Below are positions 12,800-22,030 of a DNA stretch of 64,000 nt, in pieces. The stretch comes from Shewanella sp. VB17 (lineage in GTDB: Bacteria; Pseudomonadota; Gammaproteobacteria; Enterobacterales; Shewanellaceae), in the NCBI RefSeq assembly GCF_013248905.1, contig NZ_JABRVS010000001.1:1116001-1180000 (forward strand). The letters are read 5' to 3'. The position numbers and the translations under genes are program-made. Position 1 is the stretch's first letter. Every line of letters starts with the position of its first letter. The notes beneath the pieces are model-generated. The model was not told the DNA's origin and searched no databases. It worked only from the letters and a program-made list of their open reading frames with translations.

Positions 12800-13302
12800 T
12801 TACACTGAAATAATGTTGTTGAGAGTAATTGTAGGCTCCCAGTCATTACCGATGCTTATTATGATATAAATCTAATTAAAATGGATATAAAAACTCGTAA
12901 AAAATGGAGAAACACTCAATAGATGAAAAGACAAAAGATCATATTATTAACCCTTGACTCCTAACTGAGGTTTGTTAGTAACTAGATATAACAGTTGTAT
13001 CTTTCAGGTTGTTTGCTTTATGTTTATTCTATGTTTGTTTTGTACATTGGTTAACATTTTAAAGGGTGTTATACTCGTTCTCTTTTGATATTTGTTTACA
13101 TTTATTATATTTTATAGTCGTATGTTTGCTTTAGTGTATTTTGCTGTGTTTTTTTTGTTTTTCAAGATGCTCATGAGTCACTCGTATAATAATTATTTGA
13201 TAAAACCCACAGTTATGAACACTATATTTGTTATTTAAAGGGTTTAAATAGTTAAATTTCGTTTAAAAAACATCCTGATGAATGTTTTTTTTAAAATAGT
13301 GC
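12800..13302. other. Intergenic region upstream of tRNA-Trp
   Basis: About 500 bp of T-rich sequence with no convincing gene. It contains a possible promoter (TTGGTT 13047-13052, 17-bp spacer, TATACT 13070-13075). About 200 bp further is a hairpin with A- and T-rich arms (AAAAAACAT-loop-ATGTTTTTT, about 13265-13292) that could terminate transcription in either direction. Confidence 0.4.
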
Positions 13303-13331
13303 TTTACCTTTTCGAGCTATTTAAGCATAAT
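13303..13331 (+). promoter_or_regulatory. tRNA-Trp promoter
   Basis: TTTACC (13303-13308), 17-bp spacer, CATAAT (13326-13331), then ACGCTTCG before the mature tRNA. The G+C-rich discriminator fits a stringently controlled stable RNA promoter. Confidence 0.65.
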
Positions 13332-13344
13332 ACGCTTCGTCAAC

Positions 13345-13421
13345 AGGGGTGTAGCTCCAATTGGTAGAGCGGCGGTCTCCAAAACCGCATGTTGTGAGTT
13401 CGAGTCTCCCCACCCCTGCCA
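13345..13421 (+). tRNA. trpT: tRNA-Trp (anticodon CCA)
   Basis: A 77-nt gene including the encoded CCA. The acceptor AGGGGTG pairs with CACCCCT, the anticodon arm GCGGTCTCCAAAACCGC has the loop CTCCAAA, and the T arm carries GTTCGAGTC. The sequence is very close to E. coli trpT. It stands alone, with its own promoter and terminator. Confidence 0.97.
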
Positions 13422-13430
13422 AATAAAACA

Positions 13431-13462
13431 AAGACTTGCATAGAAATATGCGAGTCTTTTTT
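13431..13462 (+). terminator. Terminator of tRNA-Trp
   Basis: GACTTGCATA and TATGCGAGTC form a 10-bp stem with one G-U pair and a GAAA loop, followed by a run of T. It ends the tRNA transcript 10 nt after CCA. Confidence 0.88.
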
Positions 13463-14295
13463 CTTTTTAAAGCCTAAAGTAGAATATGATTAGGTGAGCA
13501 GTGAATATTTATTCACTCTTTTTACTGCCTAAACTTGGTACAAGCGCTACTTTTCTATCATATGCTAGTTCACAACCTCTTAACTATTCCCATCTGCTAT
13601 GACGATTGTAGTCTCATCAGTCATTTTCAAATCGAAGACAAATCCGATTTTAAGAACAGCGTACTCGTTTTTTTCAAGATATATCTTGGCTTATTTGTTC
13701 CGAAAAGTTCTCAGCGTACGGGGCTACAATCCAAAGGTTTGGCTAGTTTTGATTCCCTATTGGATAAGGCAAGCCGTATGGACGTTAGCGGAGTGAAGGC
13801 TAAGTGGACTAACATTAGAGGCCAAAAGCAGATGTGGTGTATGGTGAAGCTTCGTTTACAAAATCCACCAGCCTTATGAGAGTGAATCGGTTGTTCTGCT
13901 TATGTGATGTGATGAATTGAGAAGATAGATGCGTCAAGGTGCTAGTGCTAGTGTTCGTCTTGAGTTACTAGGAGATCCACATTTAGTTATTGAGCGGTTA
14001 TTAACATTGGATTATTCGATTCTGCTTGAAATGACTGGGACTTGGTCTATCAATAATGTTACCGCTATGGGAGCAGTAAAGGCGGTTACCGTTGTGCGGT
14101 ATTGGCAACGCAACCTTCTAATTAAAAAATCTGTAGCGTCATGCAAGGTGTTAGGGCATTGCTTGATGCTACCAATTCCATTGTTAAATCAATTAACTTA
14201 ACAATGGGTTGGAGTTTGATTATTTATTTTTCGTAGTTAGTACATTGTTTTTAGTAACACATTACGCGAGCTTAATATTTAAATTCTTATTAGAA
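13463..14295. other. Unassigned 830-bp stretch after tRNA-Trp
   Basis: Two plus-strand frames of 114 and 90 codons (13535-13879 and 13929-14201) lack a ribosome binding site and recognisable motifs, and they look like chance or decayed coding sequence. A second overlapping frame at 13599-13796 shows the same. No repeat, tRNA or terminator stands out. It may be the remains of a gene or mobile element lying between tRNA-Trp and its decayed copy at 15.5 kb. Confidence 0.35.
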
Positions 14296-15324
14296 TTACG
14301 GATTTAATGTGAACATACCGTAGATGTTATTCTCAGTGTCATCATCTGAGCCGTAGAACAAGTAATTGCTCTTAAAAATGGTGACAGCTTCGATTTTATG
14401 GTCTGGGAAGCTCTGAAGTTCCTCTATAGCAATAGATGGTTGGCTAATAACCATTGCTGCCATTGCGGCGTTACTTGCTAACGGGAAAGTATCTTGAGTC
14501 TTATAAAGTGTCGAGTGCGGCGTTTCCTCTACATCATCTCCAGGATCATAAGAGGCGACCCCCAATAGTTTCTGAGTGTCAATATCGTAATTAAGCTCAG
14601 ATATGTCACGGTTTACATCCCAACTTTCATCGGCATGGATATTACCGACCTTTTGGAAATCGGGGTTTATTCTCTCGTTTACTGCAGTGGTAGAGTCGGT
14701 AAGAGGATTCACGCTTCCCCAATAAATATCACCCGATTCTCTATCGCCCAAAAGGATGTTATAGCTACCATCTTTTTCTACTGAAGCTGTGCATGCCAGT
14801 CCCTCGAATGAGGCATCTTCATCGGTAGGAATAGAATATATCGCTTTTAGTTTCAGGCCTGAATACAATTCATTTGGTGTATCACTCACTCTCTCCATCA
14901 GAAACATACGGCCATAATTTTCTTGGTAATAACTGCTTTCTGCGGCGAGATAGTGTGATTTATCTAAACGACAAACCGATTCAATGTCATTTCCTCTAGC
15001 TTCGTCTGTAATCCAGCTGACATCGGTTTGAGGAATTGACGTTACCGTCACCTCATCATAATTGTTACTCACTATGCTAAAGCGAGGAGTATCATATGTC
15101 CCATCTCTAAATTTATCATCAAAAACGGCGAGGTTTTCAGCGTCAGCATGGTGTTCGATAGCGTCTCCAGCATCCGTAATTTTATCACCGTCGGCCAAGC
15201 CGCTAATAGGCTGATTTATATTGCTTTCAAACGATATATTTTCGCTATTGTCATCACTTCCACAGCCAGCCAACATTAACGCTATTATACTTGTTGTCAA
15301 AACAAGTGACGTTTTTTTTGTCAT
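14296..15324 (-). CDS. Predicted outer-membrane or secreted lipoprotein of unknown function
   Basis: A 342-residue protein with a lipoprotein signal peptide: hydrophobic core, lipobox LAGC with Cys21, then an acidic Gly-Ser-Asp linker. The mature part is strongly acidic. It has repeated strand-rich blocks with Gly-Asp turns (ESVCRLDKSHYLAAESS, YNILLGDRESGDIYWGSV, EAVTIFKSNYLFYGSDDD) that suggest a beta-propeller, loosely like the SdiA-regulated or phytase-like group; that likeness is my inference. AAGG lies about 8 nt before the ATG. It is monocistronic, between tRNA-Trp and its pseudogene copy, so it may be horizontally acquired. No catalytic motif was recognised. Confidence 0.75.
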   Translation of the reverse strand: MTKKTSLVLTTSIIALMLAGCGSDDNSENISFESNINQPISGLADGDKITDAGDAIEHHADAENLAVFDDKFRDGTYDTPRFSIVSNNYDEVTVTSIPQTDVSWITDEARGNDIESVCRLDKSHYLAAESSYYQENYGRMFLMERVSDTPNELYSGLKLKAIYSIPTDEDASFEGLACTASVEKDGSYNILLGDRESGDIYWGSVNPLTDSTTAVNERINPDFQKVGNIHADESWDVNRDISELNYDIDTQKLLGVASYDPGDDVEETPHSTLYKTQDTFPLASNAAMAAMVISQPSIAIEELQSFPDHKIEAVTIFKSNYLFYGSDDDTENNIYGMFTLNP

Positions 15325-15542
15325 TTTATTTACCTTTTTTGTTTTAAAAATACGTACTGGGAAGTTTTATACGCCTAATAGGCTGAATGTAGGCTGTACA
15401 AAAGGAAGTGCTGTAAGGGACTTATTCACAATAGGTGACATTAACTCCTTAGAATATCCATAATATTGAAATAATAAATCGATAGCTTATCTATACAAAT
15501 GAAAGAACCTTTATGCTATTAAAATAAGTAAGCTATTGTTTT

Positions 15543-15603
15543 AAAGGGTGACAAGTGGATCTCCAAAACCGCATTTGTGAGTTAGAGTCTGCCACCTCTG
15601 CTA
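15543..15603 (+). pseudogene. Decayed tRNA-Trp copy
   Basis: The sequence lines up with the tRNA-Trp gene 2.2 kb upstream. AAAGGGTG matches the acceptor, GGATCTCCAAAACCGCAT the anticodon arm, TTGTGAGTTAGAGTCTGCC the variable loop and T arm, and CCACCTCTGCTAAATAAA the 3' end and flank. The D arm is deleted, TTCGA has become TTAGA and CCA has become CTA, so no working tRNA can form. A terminator-like hairpin follows, as after the intact gene. Confidence 0.85.
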
Positions 15604-15611
15604 AATAAATG

Positions 15612-15631
15612 GAGCATTGCTCGGCTTTTTT
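15612..15631 (+). terminator. Terminator-like hairpin after the tRNA-Trp relic
   Basis: GAGC-ATT-GCTC followed by GGCTTTTTTG. A short stem with a T-run in the same relative position as the terminator of the intact tRNA-Trp gene. Confidence 0.5.
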
Positions 15632-15801
15632 GTACGCGAAATTTGGATAAATTAATTTTTTCTTCGTTACTATTATTGTGGGAGCTAGATTACCGTTTGG
15701 TGGGTTAGCTTCCACTATAAGTCTATTGCTTATGCTAGGGCAAAGGAAGGGATAAGCTGGTATCCTAGTTAATATCAGAGTCAATATTAAGTGATAGCAG
15801 C

Positions 15802-16146
15802 GTGGAAAAATCGGCATATCTAGATGCAATGGGGATCACAAGGTGGAGCCTGGGAAGTGAGGAGAAACAGGAGTATTTTATCTTAGTTGATAAGGTTTCT
15901 GCTGGGCTAGATAATAATACTATTATAGCGACCGCCTTATCCTTAATCGACTGCCCCTTTATTCATTGCACATTTACAAGTTCGCTAGAGAGAGGTGCTG
16001 ATATTATTTGGGATATGCGCAGAATAAAGCTGCCTAAGTCAAATGCTGTTTTGAGTTCAGCTCCTGCGAGTGAGTTAGAGACTTCAGTTGAGAATAAGCG
16101 AGAGCTTTGGAATATGATTATCGCTGTGCAGGAGCTTGGCCGATGA
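15802..16146 (+). CDS. holD: DNA polymerase III psi subunit
   Basis: A 114-residue protein starting with GTG. The N-terminal YLDAMGITRWSL block matches the conserved start of HolD (LGITQWSL in E. coli), the part that binds chi. Psi links chi and SSB to the clamp-loader ATPase in the replication machine. HolD diverges fast, so recognition rests on this motif, the size and the neighbour: rimI follows with an ATGA overlap, the same arrangement as in E. coli. The GTG lacks a good Shine-Dalgarno sequence, so the start is tentative. Confidence 0.8.
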   Translation: MEKSAYLDAMGITRWSLGSEEKQEYFILVDKVSAGLDNNTIIATALSLIDCPFIHCTFTSSLERGADIIWDMRRIKLPKSNAVLSSAPASELETSVENKRELWNMIIAVQELGR

Positions 16147-16598
16147 TTCATGTTCAGAAGGTTCAAGTATTACCTCTTAGCATTGAATGTAGTCAGAAAA
16201 TGGCACATCTCGCATCTAAAGTTCACTCTCATCCTATGAGTACATCGACTATTGAAACATGCTTTGGTCCCTTATATACCTCTGTGGGTATCTATTTAGA
16301 TGATGAGTTTCGAGGTTTTGCTATTTTGCATCAAATTTTTGAAAATGCCACTCTTATGGATATTTGTATAGAGCCAAAATTTCAAGGGCGAGGTCTTGGC
16401 CATCTGTTATTGGATCACGTTATTACCTTTGCCCGTGAGCATGATGCTGAGACTTTTTTTCTTGAGGTGAGGGAGTCAAGTGTTGTGGCGAGAGCACTAT
16501 ACATAAGAGATGGATTTAGGGAGGCTGGCTATCGTAAAGGTTATTACAAAACGGCTAGTGGCACTGAAGATGCGATTTTAATGGAATTGACTTTGTGA
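16143..16598 (+). CDS. rimI: Ribosomal protein S18 alanine N-acetyltransferase
   Basis: A 151-residue GNAT acetyltransferase. Motif A, the acetyl-CoA binding loop, is DICIEPKFQGRGLGHLLLDH (Q-G-R-G-L-G). The C-terminal block ALYIRDGFREAGYRKGYY is typical of RimI. It acetylates the N-terminal alanine of ribosomal protein S18. The ATG at 16143 overlaps the holD stop as ATGA, implying translational coupling; the longer frame beginning at 16107 would run into holD and lacks family support. Confidence 0.9.
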   Translation: MIHVQKVQVLPLSIECSQKMAHLASKVHSHPMSTSTIETCFGPLYTSVGIYLDDEFRGFAILHQIFENATLMDICIEPKFQGRGLGHLLLDHVITFAREHDAETFFLEVRESSVVARALYIRDGFREAGYRKGYYKTASGTEDAILMELTL

Positions 16599-16602
16599 CA
16601 TT

Positions 16603-16637
16603 AAATAGCGTCAACGAGTACTCTCGTGACGCTATTT
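16603..16637. terminator. Bidirectional terminator between rimI and lipA
   Basis: AAATAGCGTCA and TGACGCTATTT are perfect 11-bp complements, extended by CGAG/CTCG. The A/T-rich ends allow it to serve both convergent genes. Confidence 0.8.
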
Positions 16638-16660
16638 GATGGATTTAGAAATAGTGTTAG

Positions 16661-17626
16661 TTACTTTATTTCTTTTCCTTGAGCTTGAAGATCTGCATGG
16701 TAGCTTGAACGAACCATAGGACCGCATGCTGCATGAGTAAAGCCAATACTATCGGCAAATACTTTAAGTTCATCAAACTCTGCAGGTGGGACGTATCGTT
16801 CAACAGGAAGATGAAATTTAGACGGCTGTAAGTATTGCCCAAGTGTTAGCATTTCTACATTATGTGCTCGCAGATCTTTCAACACATCAGCTATCTCTTC
16901 GTTTGTTTCACCTAAGCCCATCATTAAGCCTGACTTAGTGGGTACATTGGGGTGACGTTCTTTAAACTTCTTTAGCAAATCCAAGGACCATTGATAATTT
17001 GCACCAGGACGGGCTTTACGATAATGCATGGGGGCTGTCTCTAAGTTATGGTTAAAGACATCAGGTGGCTCAGTTGATAAGATATCAAGCGCAGCATCAA
17101 TACGGCCACGAAAATCAGGGACTAAAGTTTCAATTTTTATGCTCGGATTTAATTTTCTGATCTCGCGGATACAATCTGCAAAGTGCTGTGCACCTCCATC
17201 ACGAAGATCATCACGATCAACTGAGGTGATCACGACATATTTTAGTTTCATATCTTTGATGGTTTGAGCGAGTTTTTTAGGCTCCTCAGCATCAGGTTTA
17301 AGTGGTCGACCATGAGCAACATCGCAAAATGGGCAACGACGTGTACAAATTGCACCTAAGATCATAAAAGTCGCAGTACCATGGTTAAAACATTCTGCAA
17401 GATTAGGGCAAGATGCCTCTTCACAAACAGAATGCAGTCCATTGGCTCGTAAAGCCTGCTTGATTTCATCAATACGTTGACTTGATGAAGGTAATTTCAC
17501 TCTTAACCAGTCAGGTTTTCGCAGCATGGTTGCGCGTTCAGATGGTATTATTTTAACTGGGATACGAGAAACTTTATCGGCATCTCTGAGTTTTACACCT
17601 GGTTGTAATCTTTCTGGTCTACTCAT
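16661..17626 (-). CDS. lipA: Lipoyl synthase
   Basis: A 321-residue radical-SAM enzyme that inserts two sulfur atoms into protein-bound octanoyl groups. The auxiliary cluster cysteines are C68, C73 and C79 ([12 protein letters not shown]), and the radical-SAM CxxxCxxC is C94, C98 and C101 (CTRRCPFC). The C-terminal RSSYHAD supplies the conserved serine ligand of the auxiliary cluster. It sits 4 bp downstream of lipB and is surely cotranscribed with it. Length and start fit the E. coli enzyme (321 residues). Confidence 0.98.
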   Translation of the reverse strand: MSRPERLQPGVKLRDADKVSRIPVKIIPSERATMLRKPDWLRVKLPSSSQRIDEIKQALRANGLHSVCEEASCPNLAECFNHGTATFMILGAICTRRCPFCDVAHGRPLKPDAEEPKKLAQTIKDMKLKYVVITSVDRDDLRDGGAQHFADCIREIRKLNPSIKIETLVPDFRGRIDAALDILSTEPPDVFNHNLETAPMHYRKARPGANYQWSLDLLKKFKERHPNVPTKSGLMMGLGETNEEIADVLKDLRAHNVEMLTLGQYLQPSKFHLPVERYVPPAEFDELKVFADSIGFTHAACGPMVRSSYHADLQAQGKEIK

Positions 17627-17630
17627 ATGA

Positions 17631-18284
17631 CTATGATAATCCTTTATGGTGAATTAGATTTTGGTAGCCTAAGATTTGGCTAAGTGTGTTAACAAGCTGC
17701 TCGCCTGCCTCTTTGACAGTTTGAGGTCCACCGACTTGCTTACATTGCGCCATTTCTAGGCCAGCATAACCACAAGGGTTAATACGTTGGAATGGACTCA
17801 TGTCCATATCGACATTAAGCGCTAATCCATGAAAAGAGCAGCCCTTACGGATCCGAAGCCCAAGTGATGCGACTTTTCGTTCGTCAATATAAACACCGGG
17901 AGCATCAGCTTTTGCGTAGGCGTTGACTTGATAATGTTTGAGCATCATCACGATACTATTTTCAATATTAGTGACAAGTTGACGCACACCAATATTAAGC
18001 CGCTTAATATTGATCAGAGGGTAAGCGACAAGCTGACCGGGGCCGTGGTAAGTCACTTGACCACCACGATCGACTTGAATGACAGGTATATCACCAGGAT
18101 CCAAAATATGTTCACTTTTACCTGCTTGACCTTGAGTGAATACAGGTGGGTGTTCTACTAACCAGAGTTCATCAGGACTGGCATTGTCTCGGTTATCAGT
18201 GTATTCCTGCATCGCGTGCCATACTGACTCGTAATCTTGTGTTCCAAGAAACCTTACGTGCAATGTGCTTTCTAACAAGGGCAT
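17631..18284 (-). CDS. lipB: Octanoyl-[acyl-carrier-protein]:protein N-octanoyltransferase
   Basis: A 217-residue cytoplasmic transferase that moves octanoate from acyl-carrier protein to the lipoyl domains of 2-oxoacid dehydrogenases and GcvH, ready for Lip[13 protein letters not shown] (73-84) is the substrate-binding signature. Lys137 and Cys171 (INPCGY) are the catalytic pair. It lies immediately upstream of lipA and downstream of ybeD in the canonical order. Confidence 0.97.
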   Translation of the reverse strand: MPLLESTLHVRFLGTQDYESVWHAMQEYTDNRDNASPDELWLVEHPPVFTQGQAGKSEHILDPGDIPVIQVDRGGQVTYHGPGQLVAYPLINIKRLNIGVRQLVTNIENSIVMMLKHYQVNAYAKADAPGVYIDERKVASLGLRIRKGCSFHGLALNVDMDMSPFQRINPCGYAGLEMAQCKQVGGPQTVKEAGEQLVNTLSQILGYQNLIHHKGLS

Positions 18285-18432
18285 GCGCTCCCCTTAAACA
18301 ATAATAGAGGTATTATACCCCCCTGACTCATAATTGTAAGCTAGATCACATTAACAATGCTTCCAGAGGGTCAAGATGAGAAGTTGAAGTCTAATAAAGT
18401 TAATTAAAACAAATCATCAGCGAAGAGTCGGT

Positions 18433-18699
18433 TTATAGAACACGTTTCACACCTTTAATGGCTGCAAGCTCCATATAAAGAGACTCGACTTGTTCCTTAC
18501 TTTGAACCGTTACTCTAATACTGATGGAATGGTAAGTTCCTTTGCTTGAGGTTTTAGTGCTTGGTACATAATCGCCAGGTACGTGTTTTTGCACAACGGC
18601 TACGACATTATCAGCCAATGTTTCGCAAGCATCACCAACGACCTTGTATGAAAAAGAACATGGAAATTCCAAATATTCATCAAATTTTGTATCTAACAT
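18433..18699 (-). CDS. ybeD: DUF493 family protein YbeD
   Basis: An 88-residue protein starting [22 protein letters not shown] and matching the DUF493 (UPF0250) family, which has a small alpha/beta fold resembling ACT-like regulatory domains. Its function is not firmly established. Its conserved place between dacA and lipB suggests, but does not show, a link to lipoate metabolism. It is about 150 bp upstream of lipB, with room for a separate promoter. Confidence 0.93.
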   Translation of the reverse strand: MLDTKFDEYLEFPCSFSYKVVGDACETLADNVVAVVQKHVPGDYVPSTKTSSKGTYHSISIRVTVQSKEQVESLYMELAAIKGVKRVL

Positions 18700-18778
18700 A
18701 TGGGGTCTCTTGGACGAAAAAACAGTGATCTTTATATGGTGGTTATTATACCTAATTCAAGGTGCCTAGAGCAAAATG

Positions 18779-18806
18779 AAAAAGCCACCTTTAGGTGGCT
18801 TTTTCA
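18779..18806 (-). terminator. Terminator after dacA
   Basis: AAAAAGCCACCT-TT-AGGTGGCTTTTT. A strong stem with T-runs on both strands, 20 nt beyond the dacA stop codon. It separates dacA from ybeD. Confidence 0.9.
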
Positions 18807-18824
18807 TTTATAAACATAAATGGT

Positions 18825-20000
18825 TTAGTTAAACCATCCAGTAAATAATTGAGTGAAGTAGTCCATTAGTTTACTGAACCAACTACCTTCATTAACTTCT
18901 TGTAGGGTTACGAGTGGAAATTGTGCGATATCTTTACCATCAAGCTGAAAGAAAATACGCCCCACGGTTTCACCTTTACTTAAGGGGGCAGTTAGCTCTT
19001 TTGTGAGTTCAAAATTTGCCTGTAAATTTTTAGCTTGGCCGCGGCTAATAGTGATCGGTGTATCTGTGATAACACCTAAATCTACAGAGTCTTTATCACC
19101 ATACCAAATTTTTTGTGTTACGAAGCTATTACCCGCTTTGTATGGCGTGATGGTTTCAAAGAAACGGAAGCCATAATTTAGGATTTTTTTGCTTTCAGCT
19201 TTACGAGCTGCTTCACTTTTAGTTCCCATAACAACAGCAATGAGACGCATATCATCTTTTGTCGCTGATGTGACTAAGTTGTAGCCTGCTCCTGATGTGT
19301 GGCCTGTTTTAATCCCATCGACATGTAAACTTTTGTCCCATAATAAACCATTACGATTGTATTGTTTGATCCCATTGTAGGTGAATGATTTTTTGCTATA
19401 AACAGCATATTCATCTGGAACATCCCTAATAAGGGCTGCGCCTAAAATTGCCATATCATAAGCGGTTGTCTTATGATTTTCAGAATCCAGACCATGAGAG
19501 TTTTCAAAGTAACTGTCTTGCATGCCAAGTTGCTTAGCCCAAGAGTTCATTAAGTCGACAAATCCATCTTCGGTACCAGCAATATGCTCAGCCATCGCAA
19601 CACAAGCATCGTTACCTGATTGAATAATAATACCGTGGTTAAGATCATCTACTGAAACCTGTTTCCCGACTTCGATAAACATTTTTGATGAATCAGGAAA
19701 ATTCTTTGACCATGCTTTCTTGCTGATGGTGACTTGATCGTCTGGTGAGATATTACCTACTTTGATTTCATTACCAATAACATAACTTGTCATCATTTTA
19801 GTTAGGCTAGCAGGGTTTAAACTTTCGTAAGCATTTTCTTCAGCGATCACCTGTCCAGTATTGTAATCCATTAAGATGAAGGCCTTGGCTGCAACTGTAG
19901 GTGCATTTGGCGTTACAACAGGGGCTGCGTAAGCAAATGAGCATGTAAGACTCGTTGCAAGAGCAAGTGATTTTATTATGGGCTGGTTTAAAACATTCAT
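18825..20000 (-). CDS. dacA: D-alanyl-D-alanine carboxypeptidase PBP5
   Basis: A 391-residue periplasmic protein with a cleaved signal peptide (SLTCSFAYA). Active-site motifs are S65-L-T-K68, S128-G-N130 and K231-T-G233. The C-terminal domain of PBP5 follows, and the last 15 residues (WFSKLMDYFTQLFTGW) form the amphipathic membrane anchor. It removes the terminal D-Ala of peptidoglycan stem peptides and helps keep cell shape. It lies downstream of rlpA in the cell-elongation block. Confidence 0.97.
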   Translation of the reverse strand: MNVLNQPIIKSLALATSLTCSFAYAAPVVTPNAPTVAAKAFILMDYNTGQVIAEENAYESLNPASLTKMMTSYVIGNEIKVGNISPDDQVTISKKAWSKNFPDSSKMFIEVGKQVSVDDLNHGIIIQSGNDACVAMAEHIAGTEDGFVDLMNSWAKQLGMQDSYFENSHGLDSENHKTTAYDMAILGAALIRDVPDEYAVYSKKSFTYNGIKQYNRNGLLWDKSLHVDGIKTGHTSGAGYNLVTSATKDDMRLIAVVMGTKSEAARKAESKKILNYGFRFFETITPYKAGNSFVTQKIWYGDKDSVDLGVITDTPITISRGQAKNLQANFELTKELTAPLSKGETVGRIFFQLDGKDIAQFPLVTLQEVNEGSWFSKLMDYFTQLFTGWFN

Positions 20001-20117
20001 ATCAATAAGGCACGTCTTATTTTGGTTATATTCAGGGTCGTAAGCTTATACAGTGTATCATTAATCGATAAGCTAATTCTGTGAAGGTTCATTAATCTTT
20101 CGTTATGTGACATTTTA

Positions 20118-20915
20118 TTATTCAATGATGAAATAGCTTTGTGGAAAACCATTTGATTTTAAGTCAAGGTCTATCTGTAAAGCTAACTGCTGATGAGCAA
20201 TAGGACCTAATTGCAGTCTGTAAAGATTATCACTTGATTTTATTCGAGTTTTTATTTTGTATTTATTTTCTAGTTGTGTTGCTAAATTATCGATTTTGTT
20301 TTTGTTTGTCGATGCGAGTATCTGAATATAATGGAGCTTAGTGTCTTTAAGTGTTGCTAATGCAATAGATTCAGGATTTTCTATGTAAATGACTTCAATT
20401 TTAACCTGTGCAGTGCCGGTTTTTAACATATCTAACTTGTGTGCAGCTGCGTAAGACAAGTCGATAATTCTATCATCATGAAAAGGCCCCCTATCATTAA
20501 CGCGGACAATGACTTCTTTGTGATTGCTCATGTTGGTGACTTTGACAAAACTGGGTAATGGTAGTGTTTTATGTGCCGCCGACATAGAGTACATATCATA
20601 GGTCTCACCATTAGAAGTAAGATGCCCATGAAATTTACTGCCATACCATGATGCAGTACCACTGCTATTATAACCTTTGCCAGTATCCATGACTTGGTAC
20701 GATTTACCTAAAACGGTATAGTTTTTCTTATTTCCACCACGGCTGTATGCTTCATATTTCGGGTGAGCATCTTCGACTTTAGTGACGTCTGGCGCGCTGT
20801 TCGGTGCTTTGTCATTGGCAATTTTATAACGTCCTCCACCATCTGAACTAGAGCAGGCTGAGAGAAAAAATGCTGTGACGAGTGCCACTATTTTATGAGT
20901 GGTGTTATTGTGCAT
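20118..20915 (-). CDS. rlpA: Septal-ring lytic transglycosylase RlpA family lipoprotein
   Basis: 265 residues with a lipoprotein signal (lipobox LSAC). The central double-psi beta-barrel has the conserved GTASWYGSKFHG, the catalytic-type histidine context MSAAHKTLPLP and VRVNDRGPF. A C-terminal SPOR domain (about 190-265) would bind denuded glycan at the septum. In Pseudomonas, RlpA cleaves naked glycan strands. Its ATG overlaps the mltB end by 11 bp, so the two are coupled. Confidence 0.95.
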   Translation of the reverse strand: MHNNTTHKIVALVTAFFLSACSSSDGGGRYKIANDKAPNSAPDVTKVEDAHPKYEAYSRGGNKKNYTVLGKSYQVMDTGKGYNSSGTASWYGSKFHGHLTSNGETYDMYSMSAAHKTLPLPSFVKVTNMSNHKEVIVRVNDRGPFHDDRIIDLSYAAAHKLDMLKTGTAQVKIEVIYIENPESIALATLKDTKLHYIQILASTNKNKIDNLATQLENKYKIKTRIKSSDNLYRLQLGPIAHQQLALQIDLDLKSNGFPQSYFIIE

Positions 20916-21912
20916 CGTGGGCCTTTTTTAATTGTTGGCTAAATTGATAAACTGCCATAGCGTAGAGCGGACTTCGATTATAGCGGGTTATCACGTAAAA
21001 ATTCTCAAGTCCAAGCCAGTATTCGTGTTTGGTTTTCTGTTCAAGGCTAATAATAAGGGCTGGTTGTGAAACGTCGAGATCGATAGATCCCGCTAATGCA
21101 AGTTTGGGTGATAAAATATCAGAAGCCCGATAATGTAAAGGTTCGCCAGCCCAAGGTTTTAAAGGGGAAGGAAGCCCATTTGATGCAGTTAAAGGGATGG
21201 CTACAGGAGCTCCAGCAATCCAACCATGTTGGTGAAAGTAATTAGCCACACTGCCTATAGCATCGATTTGGTTATTTAACAGATCTCTTTTGCCATCATG
21301 GTCAAAGTCAATGGCGTAATGTCGATAACTGGACGGAATAAATTGGCCATACCCCATAGCGCCTGCGTAAGAGCCTTTTAGGTTAGCGAGATCTAAATTC
21401 TCTTCTTTAACCAAGGTCTGTAAGTGGCTTAACTCTTTTCTAAAAAAAGTGGCTCGTGGAGGATAATAAAAACCTAGAGTATATAGGGCATCGATAACTG
21501 AGTAATTTCCCATATAACCGCCATAGTGAGTTTCGATCCCTATTATAGCGATGATAATTTGAGGATCGACATTAAATTCCTGAGCAGCGCGATCAATGGT
21601 TTTGGCATGTTTTTGCCAAAACTTGAGGCCTGCATTTAAGCGTTTTTCGGTTAAAAAAATGGGGTAATATTCATGCCAAGGTTTTGCTTCCCAAGGTTTT
21701 GTCATTGCATCGATGACATGCTGATCAAATTTAGCGGTGGAAAGAAATTTTTTCACCTCTTTATCGGTAAAACCTGAGGTTAACTGAGTCGTTATAAATT
21801 CAGATTTTAATGAATCTGCTGTGACTTCGCTGTTAACCATTGTGGTGGCTGAAGCGCCGATTGACAAAGTGCTCAAGAGTATTGTGGCTAAAAGTTTAGG
21901 CATTATTTTCAC
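20905..21912 (-). CDS. mltB: Membrane-bound lytic murein transglycosylase B
   Basis: A 335-residue protein with a Sec signal peptide (cleavage near ASA-TT) and no lipobox cysteine, so probably soluble in the periplasm. The Slt35 fold carries Glu127 in IIGIETHYGGYMG as catalytic acid. GAMGYGQFIPSSYRHYAIDFDHDGKRDL contains the EF-hand-like calcium site typical of MltB. It cleaves MurNAc-GlcNAc bonds to give 1,6-anhydro ends, which feed recycling enzymes such as AmgK-MurU at the end of the window. Confidence 0.95.
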   Translation of the reverse strand: MKIMPKLLATILLSTLSIGASATTMVNSEVTADSLKSEFITTQLTSGFTDKEVKKFLSTAKFDQHVIDAMTKPWEAKPWHEYYPIFLTEKRLNAGLKFWQKHAKTIDRAAQEFNVDPQIIIAIIGIETHYGGYMGNYSVIDALYTLGFYYPPRATFFRKELSHLQTLVKEENLDLANLKGSYAGAMGYGQFIPSSYRHYAIDFDHDGKRDLLNNQIDAIGSVANYFHQHGWIAGAPVAIPLTASNGLPSPLKPWAGEPLHYRASDILSPKLALAGSIDLDVSQPALIISLEQKTKHEYWLGLENFYVITRYNRSPLYAMAVYQFSQQLKKAHDAQ

Positions 21913-22030
21913 TTATTCGTTCCTATTAATAATGAGTCGACAGCGTTTGCAAACGGCGACTAGAGTAGGCTCTAGCAATACTAACTGACTTACTTAACTG
22001 AGTACGTTAAATGATTGCGACTGATTTATG

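Noticed and set aside
13535..14201. ORFs of 114, 65 and 90 codons after tRNA-Trp
   Set aside because: No ribosome binding sites, overlapping alternatives and no recognisable family; described as unassigned sequence instead.
15533..15829. 98-codon minus-strand ORF
   Set aside because: It runs antisense through the tRNA-Trp relic and the holD start and has no motif.
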